Assembly (NCBI RefSeq): GCF_963422355.1
Contig: NC_085095.1
Location: 5,303,827-5,367,826 of the forward strand
DNA from: Corticium candelabrum
Taxonomy: Eukaryota; Porifera; Homoscleromorpha; Homosclerophorida; Plakinidae
Reading direction: 5' to 3'
DNA length: 64,000 nucleotides
Position numbers and translations under genes: made by a program. The notes under the pieces were generated by a model. It did no database searches. It saw only the letters and a program-made list of their open reading frames with translations, and was not told the origin of the DNA. Shown here piece by piece: positions 49,621 to 61,270 of this stretch. Each line of letters opens with the position of its first letter. Position 1 is the first letter of the stretch.

Positions 49621-50528
49621 GGTTTACGATGCACGCCCCGCAGACGGTGCCGCACGACAACAACGGCGCCATAGGGATCGTGAACACGCCGACGCCAACC
49701 GCGAAGGATGGCGGTACCGCGCTGCGTTGATAGAATTCGGTTCTATGCGAGCGGCACTGCTGCTTCTGCGGCGAAAGTTGTACGTGTCATAATTTGACGG
49801 TAAGCAGACCAATCGGACAATAGCTAGCGCCACGTGATTTATTCATATCAATCTTACAGATTTTGCGGGTGATGTAGTGGGACACCGCTTGCATCGTGAA
49901 CTGAGCAACACGGCGGACCTGTCGTTGTTGTAACGCGGGACCGCCACCAGTGAGCTGCGCGGCGTGCATCGTGAACTGGGATTTTGTAAGACGCTTCGAG
50001 GGTGTACAGCCTGGTTTATACTATGACGCTGACGCTAACGCTCAGCTGAGCGTCAAACTTCAAAGAGCCCGCTTTGACGGAGTCTATTTCAGCGTCAGCG
50101 TCAACCGCATACCATTGCATCGTCCTCCTTTTTTGCGCTAGATACTAGTAACTACTGTGTTTAGAGTAGTGACATATCTAGACCGCATGCGACTCGTAGT
50201 AGGTCATCATTTCTACCAGCTAATGACCGTCTATCTCCTAGTATTGTCGTCTTGCAATCGAAAACGGTTCTATACACTTTAGGTATAATGGAGCGACTCT
50301 CTGTGCTGCAGTTGCTCGCAAATCATTAAAAAATACGTTAAAAATAAATGCGCGTTTACTTAAGGAGATATTATTAAATAAATAAATTTTAAAAATCGGG
50401 CTAATTGAGCCATTACATCGTGCATTCATACATCCAGTTTGTTGCTGCAAAAACAATCAATACTTTTTAAAAAGTAGACGACCAATATTACGAATATTCA
50501 ACACAAAACAGACGTTCTTGATCAATCT
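49621..50528. other. Non-coding, GC-rich then AT-rich, with GACGCTGACGC-rich block
   Basis: 50010-50115 has inverted GCGTCA/TGACGC motifs like those in the MITE at 32277-32920, suggesting a related short element. The rest shows nothing recognisable. Confidence 0.4.
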
Positions 50529-50954
50529 CTAATTATTTTTGTCAAGAATTTCCTCACACAATCCACCATCACACATCACCTCTAGCACTTCGTCAGAAAC
50601 GAATTCCCTTGCAAGTGTTTCACGAACTTTCACCCTTGCTCTCCAAACGTGTAGACAAAACAGAGTGTGCCACAAAAGCCAGAGGGAGACAATGGCAATA
50701 CCGACGTATAGGTCGACGGTTGCTGCCTGGTCGTTGTCGACCAATGTCACAATAATGTTCTCGATTCCCGTCATAAATATGAAAAAGAATGCCGCGACGA
50801 TGTACCAGTCAAACAACGTCAAGTATGCTATCTTGGGCAGCTTGTCTGAAACAACGTATTTCCAAGCCACCGTAGTGAGGACAAGAGTCAATGTGATCGC
50901 CATCCGATCTCCTATAGACAGGAAACTGTATATATGTACATTTCTTGCGATATG

Positions 50955-51005
<51 letters not shown>

Positions 51006-51576
51006 GAGGAATACAACTAAGTTTAGACCGACAGTAGGATAAAACCAAAATTTGAAACAACTTAAACAATTTGAGTTACGACTTGCTATTGTTCAGAATA
51101 TAAACTGCACGTGACTCACGACTATCGACAAAATGCTTTGCAGGACAGATGAACGAGAAAAGTACTAAAGAAAGCGAAAGTATAGTAGGTCACTTTGCTT
51201 GGTGTTTTGTCAGCGTTGAGATCATATTGTATATGCATATAATCTGTTCATGTTTAACAGTGGAATTGTTAAGAATTTGCAGCAAGTCGCAATACAATGG
51301 TACAAGGGTAAAGCCAGAAATAGCAGAGTCCTTTTCATACGCAGACCTTCAAGCATATATAATTCTATACTTGCAATGTAGTCTATTAAATAACAGTATG
51401 TAGATTATTCATTGGGAAACTCAAAGAAAGGGAAGCTAGTAGTGACGGTCACACCATCGTTCGTTAAATGCAACTGCTTCATACTTCTATCTATAGACAA
51501 CGCATTCATGCAACTCCACTCAGATCTCTAGGAATTTGGCTCGCAAAGTGCAACGCAAACTTACATAAATTATTTC

Positions 51577-51611
<35 letters not shown>

Positions 51612-52659
51612 TTTTTATATAAATGAAAAAGAATTTGGAAACGGTCACGTCTGTAAAGTCGGCGAGATCAAAATATATGAGAGAGCTCAGACATTCAAGC
51701 ATCAATCACCGCACCTGAAATGCTGTTTGATAGCGCTCAAGTCTGCAGGTATTACAAAATCACTAAACTTTCTCAGAGTCGGTTATTAACATTAATTAAT
51801 TAAGTCACTGCAAATGTAGTTGATAACAAGTGTCTTACCTAGTTCTTTAGCTTGAACAAAGAACGATGACCAAGACAGCACGACCATCATAGAGACGGTT
51901 ACCGCAGTGTTGAATACATAGTAACCACTTCGTCTCCTAACGCTTAGATGAAGTTTCATAAGAGGATATCGATTATTAGAAGCTACAGAGTGCGCAGACG
52001 TGAACGTTGATTTTGAATTGAGTAGATGCCATTCAGCCATACTAAACTCTTTCTTGATACCACTCCTTCTCAACGGATCTTCAACATACCTGCGACAAAT
52101 AATCGAAGACGACAAATTAGATAATGCGCATATCTACACAGTTGTCACCATACAAGACTTGCCTCAACTCATGAGCCGGTAGCTTGGACCCAATGTTGAC
52201 CGTCAGAGTATGTCCATCAAAGGGAAAATGAGCAAGATGGAGGCGTTGATAGAACGTTCCACGGTACCTTTCGATAAGAGTCACTAGCGTTGGACCACTT
52301 TTTTCGTCCTTGTCGACAGTCAGGTGACTGAAGATAGTGGTGGTCTCCAAGTCGTTGTCGAAAAACATTGGGTGTGGCTGCCACACCTTCCAATCGTTGC
52401 TCTTGGCAGTCTTGCTGTTGTCCATTTTGGCTCGAATGTTGTCGTCGTACCAGCTGTAGTAGACTATGAAGTCGACCGTAAAGCGATTCTGGTCGTCGTC
52501 GATGTTGCTGATGGAAAGCACTTGGTAGGCGACACGAACTTCCTTGGTAGGGAGTATTCCTGTCAGGTCTTTGGATGGTCTCATGCGTAACGAGCTTGCC
52601 CTTACTGTGTGTGGCAAAACATCAGCGGTGTCTTCATCATTGGTGCTTTTCATCATCAT
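50529..52659 (-). CDS. Pentameric ligand-gated ion channel subunit lacking Cys-loop cysteines
   Basis: Exons: 52659-52163 (or 52154), 52089-51839 and 50911-50529, all in phase, about 376 aa. The extracellular domain shows VRVAYQVLSISNID, YYSWYDDNIRA (WxD-type motif) and HLAHFPFDGHTLTV, the usual FPFD motif. The positions of the two Cys-loop cysteines are Gln and Leu. Four membrane segments follow: M1 (GYYVFNTAVTVSMMVVLSW), M2 (GDRMAITLTLVLTTVAWKY), M3 (FDWYIVAAFFFIFMTGIENI) and M4 (VGIAIVSLWLLWHTLFCLHV) near the C terminus. GDR before M2 resembles the GEK of cation channels. No signal peptide is encoded by the first exon found, so a 5' exon may be missing. The first donor is either GC (AG|GCAAGT at 52163) or GT (52154); both keep frame. 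(TA)n tracts lie in the second intron. Confidence 0.87.
50958..51003. repeat. (TA)n microsatellite
   Basis: A perfect AT run just outside the splice acceptor of the last channel exon. Confidence 0.97.
51580..51610. repeat. (TA)n microsatellite
   Basis: A second AT run in the same channel intron. Confidence 0.96.
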
Positions 52660-53507
<848 letters not shown>

Positions 53508-53519
53508 AGATTGTTGCAC

Positions 53520-53816
53520 GGAGTACGCGGACGAAGCGTAACCGGAAAAGGTCACTAGTCTGGAAAATTGGTTGCTGGAACGTACGCAGTCTTCTAGATG
53601 AAGAGGGTGATTTGCAAACTGCAAGGAAACAAGGCCGATCCACCATTCTACGAAAAGCGAGGTTTCTGGTTCAAGAGCTGGAAAGATACACTATTGCTGT
53701 AACAGGTATATCAGAAACAAAATGGTTTGGAAATGACATCTACGACCTTGGAAGTCGTACGATTGTACATGCAGGCCGTGAAGTACCAAATGTGAGTGAA
53801 AGTTGTAATAGACGAT
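53520..53816 (+). pseudogene. LINE endonuclease N-terminal part (split gene, left half)
   Basis: The frame reads WKIGCWNVRSLLDEEG..., LVQELERYTIAVTGISETKW and FGNDIYDLGSRTIVHAG, the first motifs of an apurinic-like (APE/EEP) endonuclease as in CR1/L2/RTE-type LINEs. It breaks off near 53816 at the left end of an inserted inverted-repeat element and continues at 59944. Confidence 0.82.
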
Positions 53817-54579
53817 ATTCGGGTGGGGAGGGTGGAGGCGGAGCTTCTACAGCATGCGCAATCTCGAAAGTAACACGCACCTTTCGCCGATCTCGCTGTA
53901 CACTCTGGCTGTACACGAATTCCACGTTTCCGGGTCTGCTTCTGGACTGTGGATCATCTTGCCGTTGACTAGGCTTTGTAAGTAAGTTCACTAATTACCA
54001 TTTCGTGCATCTTGTGAGAGACTTTGCGTGCGTAGAGACGCGTAGGAAGCCATTTCTTGAGTACGGCTTCTCGAGGGTAAGAGACTGCTGTTCAAGCTGA
54101 AGTCGCCTGATTCACACTCTGAACAGATATACGTGGAGTGGAAGCACAAACTACTCATTGTCTAGTGATGAATTAGTTTTAGCGAGTGAAATCATGCCAC
54201 CTGGGAACCCATTTGGGGTAACCAGACATGTAGGACGTTCTGCGTTGTTTCTAGGCAGTCTAGCTTGCTTCTGTATATATGTGATTGGCCAAGTCGAAGA
54301 TGTTACTGTGATAACTTTCACTCGATAGGTACTGACGCAGATCAGAGTATAGTACACATACACTACATGTACGTACAGTCCGTTTATTAGCACTAGCTGC
54401 CAGCCTACAAGTCCCAGCAACAGCTATGTCTAAAGTAACACAACACACACACGCACTAGCTATTTCATAGCTGTAATGTCTAAATCAGAAAGCAGAGGCT
54501 GTTCTACCTCATTCGCAGGTGCAGTTGATCAAGACGTGTATATAATATAGTCTAGCTAGTGATCCTAGAGCAGTGAAGA

Positions 54580-54960
54580 TGTTGATTGTCGAAAATGTCA
54601 CTGAGGCTGAAGCTGATGGTTTACGTCGGATAATTGAACAGCAAGCAAATGAAATAGTGGAACTTCAAAACAACATTAGAGTTCTCGAGTAAGACCTTGC
54701 ATCGGCAAAGTCTGAGTTGCAAGGAATCGCTCAACACACTGCCAAATGATAAAATCAACTTTTACAAAGGTTTTTGTGTTGAGAAATGTGCTTGATACAG
54801 TGTGGAGTTGAATTGAACCAGCAGCCAAGACTATTACTCTGTATAGTAAACCAAAAATCAGGCCAAGGTACATCAAGTGATGTAAGCTCATGAGCTCACC
54901 GCCTTCCATGAAGGGTTGACTAAGCTAGACGAATTTTTGATGACTCTAGTTTGACAAGAT
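54580..54960 (+). pseudogene. Coiled-coil/transposase-like remnant inside the LTIR element
   Basis: From ATG 54580 a 37-codon heptad-rich frame (LRRIIEQQANEIVELQNNIR) ends in TAA but continues in frame as DLASAKSELQGIAQHTAK. Downstream, other frames read DKINFYKGFC and LTAFHEGLTKLDEFLMTLV. These faintly resemble the region before the DDE core in IS5/Harbinger-like (THAP9-like) transposases. Gypsy 2 is inserted immediately after. The family call is tentative. Confidence 0.4.
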
Positions 54961-54966
54961 ACACAG

Positions 54967-55070
54967 TGTACCGTTCTCAGTCTTGTAACGTGTTCAGTCT
55001 CAAGCAGACAACCATAGAATTATATGTTTGAACAGGTCCCGTATACTCATACTACTTAGTCTACCCTACA
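54967..55070 (-). repeat. 3' LTR of gypsy element 2
   Basis: A 104-bp repeat matching 59359-59462 with one noticed mismatch; very short for a gypsy LTR. Confidence 0.93.
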
Positions 55071-55140
55071 TCCCCTTTTCTTTAAAAACAAAAAAGAAAA
55101 AAACTTCCTTGAATGTTCTACAAACTCAACGCAATTCGAA

Positions 55141-58100
55141 CTACTTATAACAAACATAGTCTTTCAGATATTTCGGCACTTTCACCTCTCGACCACTTCT
55201 AGTAACTCTTGCTGGTCGCAATCCCTCTTCTTTGGGTACTTGTTTCACTGTCATTTCTTTTGCTGTTGGTCTTACTGTTTGGTCTTTCGGTTTCACTGTT
55301 AGCCGAATTTGAGTTGGTTCTTCGTCACCTTGACTTGTGCTATCACATTGCTTTGGTGGACTTTCCTTTGTCTTCTTTAGATGAACTCTATTTCGTCTGT
55401 ATGATTTGCCTGACTCCGTATTGAGCTCATAGGAACGGTTGGGCAGAGTTTTAGTAATCACCGCCTTTTTCCATTGTGATGGTTTGCTCTTGCCTGTCAA
55501 TGGCTGTACTCTGACTACCTCTCCCAGCTCCAATGATGGTAAATCCTTTGCCCGTCTGTTGTATCTTTCAACTTGTTTCTCTTGGCGTGCCACTAATGCT
55601 TTTGCAGCACCTTCCACCATCTTTGGATGTAGTGTTGTGTCCTTTGCTGGAAGCAATGTCCTTGTTCTTCTATTATACAATCTCTGTGCTGGACTCAACC
55701 GGACACCCTCGGTGGGAGTGTTGCGATATTCCAATAATGCAAGCCAAAAATCCGTCTTAGCATCTGCTGCTTTTTTCATGAGTGTTTTCACTACTTTGAC
55801 CGCACTCTCTGCCTTTCCATTGCTCTTCGGATATCCCGGGCTTGATGTTGTGTGTTTGAATTCCCAGTTTTGTGCAAATTCCTCAAATGCCTTAGACACA
55901 AATTGTGGGCCATTATCAGTGATAAGCTCATTTGGAATACCATGTCTTGAAAACTGTTTCTTTAGTGCTCGAATCACTGCACCTGATGTTGTCTTTTCTA
56001 GACGGTCCACCTCTATAAAACTGCTTAAGTAGTCTGCAATGACAAGGTATTCATGATCAGCAAAACTACACAAATCCGCTCCTAACTTCACCCATGGTCG
56101 TTCTGGAATGAAGTGTGGTTTCAAACTCTCTTTCTGTTGCGTAGTCTCAAACTTTCTACATGTTTCGCATCTTTCCACTCTGTCCTTGACTTGTGAACTC
56201 ATGCCTGGCCAATAGAGGTTTTCTTTGGCTCTTCGTATGCAGCTGTTTACCCCCATGTGTGATGAGTGTATTCGTTGTAACATTAGAGCTCTCATACTCT
56301 GAGGAACTACAACTCTCTCTCCTCGAAAAATTAGTCCATTCTGAACAGCTAATTCATCTCTGACACCATAGTACGGTTTTATGAGACTCGATACCTTGTG
56401 CTTTGTTTCTGGCCATCCCTCCAGTATCACCTTCTTTAGCTCTGTCGATGTCTCATCTCTTGCTGTCGCTTCCTTTATCTGATTCAGTCTTTCCTCTGAA
56501 ACTGCCAGACTTCCTCCTGTAGCCTGCGAAATCTCGTCGTCTTCTTCAAATGTGAGAATTTTACCCTCACTGCCTCCTGTCTCATCCTTGAGGTAGGCTC
56601 TCGATAGCAAATCTGCTATATACATTTCACTTCCTTGTTTGTATTTTACTGTCACATCGTACCGTTGTAGTCTCAACAGCATTGCTTGTAAACGCTTCGG
56701 AGCTGCTGCTAGTGGTTTCTGCTGTATCATCTCCAATGGTTTATGATCCGATTCCACAATGACGGGTAGTCCATAGACATATTGATCGAATTTTTCCAGA
56801 CCATAAATTATTGCCAAAAGCTCCTTTTCTATTTGAGCATACCTTGTCTCAGGATCTCTCAATGCTCTACTTGCGTACGCAACAGGTTGTCCAGATTGGA
56901 GTAGTGTTGCTCCCAACCCTTGGCTGGATGCATCACACTGCAACGTCACTTGCTCCTTGGGATCAAAGTACCTCAAAAGTGGTGCTTTTGTCACTGTGTC
57001 TTTCATCTTCTGATATGCCTCATCTTGGACTGTTGTCCATACAAACTCCGCATCCTTATGAGTAAGCTGTCTCAGCGGTTCTGTCACGTCTGTCAGGTTT
57101 TTCAAATACCTGGCAAGGTAGTTCACCATACCCATTATCCTCCGCACCCCAGCTACATCCCTGGGTTTGTCCATGTCAACTATTGCTCTGATCTTTGCTG
57201 GATCTGGTTTGACTCCTTCGTTGGTCAGTATATGACCCATGTACTTGACGTTATCTAGCTTCAACCGAAATTTCTCCTTGTTCAGCTTGATTCCTCTTGA
57301 TTCACATCTTTGCAGGAAACGAATTAACTTCTGATCATGATCTTTAATCGCCTCCTCCTTTGTATCTCCGTCACCAGTAATCAATATATCATCTGCCAAT
57401 GCCCAGATTCCCGGTAGGTCTTCTACGGCATCACGAATTCGTTTTTGGAAGACCTCTGGTGCTATATTTATGCCGAAGGGCATTCTCTTCCACCTATATC
57501 GACCAAAAGGGGTTCCAAAGGTGGTCATCTCACTTGCTGCTTGATCCAATTCTACATGCCAAAAGCCATTCTTTGCGTCTGCCACAGTAAAGACCTTTGC
57601 TTTGCTCAACTGAGGGAGAACTTCCTCAAGTGTTGGCATCTGGTAGTGACTCCTCTGCAAAGCTTTATTGAGAGGCTTTGGATCTAAGCATATTCTAATG
57701 TGATTGTTTGGCTTCCGAACCACAACCATGTGCGACACCCATTTCGTTGGTGCTTCTTGCTTCTCAATTATTTTCAGGTTTTCCAGTCTCTCCAATTCTG
57801 ATTTCAGCTTAGGTTTCATTGCAACCGCAACTCTTCGGACTGGCAACTGTACTGGTTGCACAGTCTCATCAACTTCAAATCGCAACTTCTCGCCCAGTCG
57901 ACCTACTTCACCCTCAAATACATTCTTGAATCGTGCAGTCAGATCTGCCAATGTCAGTCCTGGGTGATCAATATCTCTTTGTTGCTGGTCTCTCCTCTGG
58001 TCCTCCATTGCTCGTATCTTGTCATACTTGATTTCTACTAACCCCATTTGCTGTACAGACCTAGCTCCGATGATAGAGGATGTCACCCCTTCAACGACAA

Positions 58101-59334
58101 CAAAGCTGCCCCTGTACTTCTTGTGATTCTTCAGGTTTCGTAGAGAAATATTGCATTTGCCTTCTGCTTTGAGCTTGGTCTTGTTAAACATAGACAATTG
58201 TTGCTCGGTGGGCTCAATTTTTGTTCCTGGTGGTACATCTTCTTTGCGAATGACATTACACGTTGCCCCAGTGTCTAACTGAAACTTGACGTTTCTTCCA
58301 CCCACTTCCATCAATGCAAATATCTGTTTCTGATACCCTTGTATCGAATTGACTCCTTCTTCCTGAGTAAGAGTCAATGACAACAGATCTTCTTCATCAC
58401 TACTCTGTTGTGTGCAATGGACTCTTTTCTTGTCTGCTGTGCCTGATCTACATTTCCTCGCGAAATGATTCATCTTGCTGCACTTGCTACATTTCTTCCC
58501 ATTTGCTGGACAGTTATCTCGTCCTCTTGCATGTTTCAATCCACAGTAACTGCATTCATATCTGGACTTGTCAGGTGTTCTTGGTTGTCCTGCTGTCTTC
58601 CAAAGCTTGGACTTCACCATCTTCTTGTAGCATCTAACTACATGTACATCATCATCTCCATTTGCTCCCATATCCTTCATTTGTTTCACAGTTGCTTCAT
58701 GGGCTCTACACACGTCTACACAGGCTGTTAGAGTTAACCCCTTCTTCTGAAGCAATTGCTTCCTCAGGCTATCATCAAGAACTCCAAAGACAATTTTGTC
58801 CCTCAACATTTCATCAGTTTTATCTCCAAACTGACATCTGTGCGCCATTTCCTTTACTGCTGTTAGGAACGTATCAAATGTCTCACCTGGCTGTTGTTGT
58901 CTCCTATCCATGAGAAATCTCTCATACGTCACGTTTGTTTCCCCAATGCAGTGGGCCTCCATTAGCTCCAATACCTTGGCCATATCTCTCTTCTCTGCAT
59001 TGTTCGCGAACGGCAAGCTGTTATATATTCTCAGTCCTGCATGCCCAATACAAGTTATGAACGTCGCCAGACGGTAATCATCTGTCTGGGAATTGAGTCG
59101 CGCCACTATTTCATAGGAATTCCAAACCTGCTGCCACTCTCTCCAGTTCTGGGATAACGATCCTTTCGTTCTGAGTGGTCCTGGCATCGGTACTGTCGCT
59201 TGTACTAGGACTGCGCCTGCGACTGCAGCTGGCTGCACAGCGTGTGCGTCAACTTCTGGCTCGAGCGCTGCGGGGACCTCTGGCTCATGCTCATCGCCTG
59301 ACATATTGTGTCGATTGTTCTGCGCTTGTCGCAA
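55141..59334 (-). CDS. Gag-Pol polyprotein of gypsy 2, single ORF, 1397 codons
   Basis: Domains in order: gag (about 50-240), two zinc knuckles (260-297: CSYCGLKHARGRDNC, CSKCSKMNHFARKC), aspartic protease LDTGAT near 353, reverse transcriptase with the active site reading ALADDILITG near 646, RNase H (LQCDASSQGLGATLL near 797), integrase HHCC finger (HSSHMG...CETC near 1024-1055), and DDE residues in GADLCSF, ITDNGPQF and KAESAV. The start ATG may be either of the first two methionines (residue 1 or 11). Gag and Pol share one frame, so no frameshift is needed. Confidence 0.94.
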   Translation of the reverse strand: MRQAQNNRHNMSGDEHEPEVPAALEPEVDAHAVQPAAVAGAVLVQATVPMPGPLRTKGSLSQNWREWQQVWNSYEIVARLNSQTDDYRLATFITCIGHAGLRIYNSLPFANNAEKRDMAKVLELMEAHCIGETNVTYERFLMDRRQQQPGETFDTFLTAVKEMAHRCQFGDKTDEMLRDKIVFGVLDDSLRKQLLQKKGLTLTACVDVCRAHEATVKQMKDMGANGDDDVHVVRCYKKMVKSKLWKTAGQPRTPDKSRYECSYCGLKHARGRDNCPANGKKCSKCSKMNHFARKCRSGTADKKRVHCTQQSSDEEDLLSLTLTQEEGVNSIQGYQKQIFALMEVGGRNVKFQLDTGATCNVIRKEDVPPGTKIEPTEQQLSMFNKTKLKAEGKCNISLRNLKNHKKYRGSFVVVEGVTSSIIGARSVQQMGLVEIKYDKIRAMEDQRRDQQQRDIDHPGLTLADLTARFKNVFEGEVGRLGEKLRFEVDETVQPVQLPVRRVAVAMKPKLKSELERLENLKIIEKQEAPTKWVSHMVVVRKPNNHIRICLDPKPLNKALQRSHYQMPTLEEVLPQLSKAKVFTVADAKNGFWHVELDQAASEMTTFGTPFGRYRWKRMPFGINIAPEVFQKRIRDAVEDLPGIWALADDILITGDGDTKEEAIKDHDQKLIRFLQRCESRGIKLNKEKFRLKLDNVKYMGHILTNEGVKPDPAKIRAIVDMDKPRDVAGVRRIMGMVNYLARYLKNLTDVTEPLRQLTHKDAEFVWTTVQDEAYQKMKDTVTKAPLLRYFDPKEQVTLQCDASSQGLGATLLQSGQPVAYASRALRDPETRYAQIEKELLAIIYGLEKFDQYVYGLPVIVESDHKPLEMIQQKPLAAAPKRLQAMLLRLQRYDVTVKYKQGSEMYIADLLSRAYLKDETGGSEGKILTFEEDDEISQATGGSLAVSEERLNQIKEATARDETSTELKKVILEGWPETKHKVSSLIKPYYGVRDELAVQNGLIFRGERVVVPQSMRALMLQRIHSSHMGVNSCIRRAKENLYWPGMSSQVKDRVERCETCRKFETTQQKESLKPHFIPERPWVKLGADLCSFADHEYLVIADYLSSFIEVDRLEKTTSGAVIRALKKQFSRHGIPNELITDNGPQFVSKAFEEFAQNWEFKHTTSSPGYPKSNGKAESAVKVVKTLMKKAADAKTDFWLALLEYRNTPTEGVRLSPAQRLYNRRTRTLLPAKDTTLHPKMVEGAAKALVARQEKQVERYNRRAKDLPSLELGEVVRVQPLTGKSKPSQWKKAVITKTLPNRSYELNTESGKSYRRNRVHLKKTKESPPKQCDSTSQGDEEPTQIRLTVKPKDQTVRPTAKEMTVKQVPKEEGLRPARVTRSGREVKVPKYLKDYVCYK

Positions 59335-59358
59335 GTCAATCCAGCACTCCTGACACCA

Positions 59359-59462
59359 TGTACCGTTCTCAGTCTTGTAACGTGTTCAGTCTCAAGCAGA
59401 CAACCATAGAATTATATTTTTGAACAGGTCCCGTATACTCATACTACTTAGTCTACCCTACA
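59359..59462 (-). repeat. 5' LTR of gypsy element 2
   Basis: The minus-strand upstream LTR, followed inward by the primer-binding-like site. Confidence 0.93.
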
Positions 59463-59944
59463 CACAGTTCCACACTCCATGGCCAGGAACGCTAGATGGT
59501 GGAAACAAGTAGTCCTATTGATATAATTGAGCCACACAGTGCGTCATGTTCGGTTACCCCGAATGGGTTCCCCTACCGCAAAATCTTCACCTGATAAAAA
59601 CTTCCATCGCTAGGCAATGAGTAGTCTGTCTTTCCACTCCACGTGTATCTGTTCAGAGTGTGAATCAGGCGACTTCAGCTTGAACAGCAGTCTCTTACCC
59701 TCGAGAAGCCGTACTCAAGAAATGGCTTCCTGCGCGTCTCTACGCAGGCAAAGTCTCTCACAAGATGCACGAAATGGTAAGTAGTGAACTTACTTACAAA
59801 GCCTAGTCAACGGCAAGATGATCTACGGTTCAGAAGCAGACCCGGAAACGTGGACTTTGTGTACAGCGAGATCGGCGAAAGGTGCGTGTTACCCTCGAGA
59901 TTTCGGATGCTTAAGAAGCTCCGCCCTCGAATATCGTCTCTAGA

Positions 59945-61270
59945 GGAGAAGGTGTTGGTATTGTCCTTGCGCATACTGGTCTAGATGCATGGAATCGAGG
60001 AGGAAACCAATACAAGCAATGGAGCTCTTGTGTTGTGTCTGTGCAGCTAGTTTTTTGAAATCTCTCCGGGAAGGTGCCAGACATGTGCATGGACCATCGT
60101 CTCAGTTTATGCACATACAGCAAACAGTTCCATTGAAGAAATCAATAAATTTTATTCAGATGTGTTGGCAGCAATCATCAGTCCCCTGGAAAGGATCAGA
60201 CCATCATATTAGGAGACTGGAATGCTAGAATTGGGAAAAGGGAAAGCTGTGATGCTCTGCAACATGTGATCGGTTGTGGTGGTATAGGCCACAGGAATGA
60301 TAGAGGTGAACAACTGCTGACTTTCTGTCAGGCAAATGGTTTCTCAGTAATGAACACTTGGTTCCAGAAACCACCAAAGAACCAAGTTACCTGGCAACAT
60401 CCAAGAACAAAACAGTATCATTGTATAGACTTTAATCTTGTCCCAAGGAAACATTGAAGACTTTGTTGGGATGCTCAAGCAATGCGAGGGGCCAACTGTT
60501 GGACTGATCATTACCTACTTCGAGCCAAGTTTGCTTTTGGACAACGACATCGGTAAAAAAAACAAGCATATGATTACCAAACGCTTCAACGTGTCCAAGC
60601 TTAGCGACTCTGCTGTTCAAGAAAATTTCTACTCTGGAATGGACAGCATGATACAATCTACTTGGAGTTCAACAGCCACCTTGGAGGCCAAGTTGTCTTG
60701 CCTGAGGTGTTCTCTATTGAAGCCAGCAAGCAAGGTCTTAGGCACAGACAAAAAAGAATACACCTAATTGGTTTTTTAGCGCTAGCATGCAGTACCCTTC
60801 AACCTTTGATCAACAATTGAAATGAGGCTTTGCAGAGGTGGTTGTCAACTAGAGAACAAGCTGAAAGAGATAGGTTCGTCTCAAATCGAAAGTTGGTTCA
60901 AAGAGAGGTACAACGTGCCAGAAATGCCTGGTACATATTTCCAGGTAGTCAAATATCACACAAGCCAAAAGATATGTGGAAATGTGTGAAATAAATGCAA
61001 CTTGGCAAGTCAGGTCTTTGGCCACTACAGATCACCAATATTAGGCAAAAAGATGGTGCCCTGTGTGAAACTGTTGAGGGCAGACTAGTGAGGTGGACTG
61101 AACACTTCACTGGTGTGTTGAACGTTGAAACTACCTTTGATCTGCCTCATATAGAGAACCTGAAACAACAAGAGGAGGTCATTGACTTGACTCGCCTTCC
61201 CGACCTGGAAGAGCTAACGTCAGCCATTGAGATGTTAAAACCAAACAAAGCGGCTAGCACTAATGGTATT
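59945..61270 (+). pseudogene. LINE endonuclease C-terminal and RT N-terminal part (split gene, right half)
   Basis: Continues the LINE after the insertion with GEGVGIVLAHTGLDAWNRGG. It then runs in several frames through NGFSVMNTWFQKP...CIDF (conserved end of APE endonucleases), KRFNVSKLSDSAVQENF and EELTSAIEMLKPNKA, the start of the RT domain. Stops and frame changes show it is dead. It ends abruptly at about 61270 against a fragment in the opposite orientation. Confidence 0.75.

Larger units (their letters stand above)
54967..59462 (-). mobile_element. Ty3/gypsy LTR retrotransposon 2 with 104-bp LTRs
   Basis: LTRs 54967-55070 and 59359-59462 are TG...CA, 104 bp, and differ at one base noticed (near 55026). 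Target duplication CACAG is at 54962-54966 and 59463-59467. On the minus strand a TGGTGTCAGGAGTG primer-binding-like site directly follows the 5' LTR, and an AAAGAAAAGGGGA polypurine tract precedes the 3' LTR. The element is complete and carries one uninterrupted ORF. Confidence 0.95.
53817..59944. mobile_element. Long-terminal-inverted-repeat transposon inserted in the LINE
   Basis: Arms 53817-54245 and about 59525-59944 are imperfect reverse complements over about 400 bases, including 'acacgcacctttcgccgatc' and 'cttgccgttgactaggc' blocks. Without the inner gypsy element it is about 1.6 kb. The interior carries a coiled-coil frame and possible transposase remnants. The ends cut a LINE endonuclease frame. 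A target-site duplication is not evident. Confidence 0.78.
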
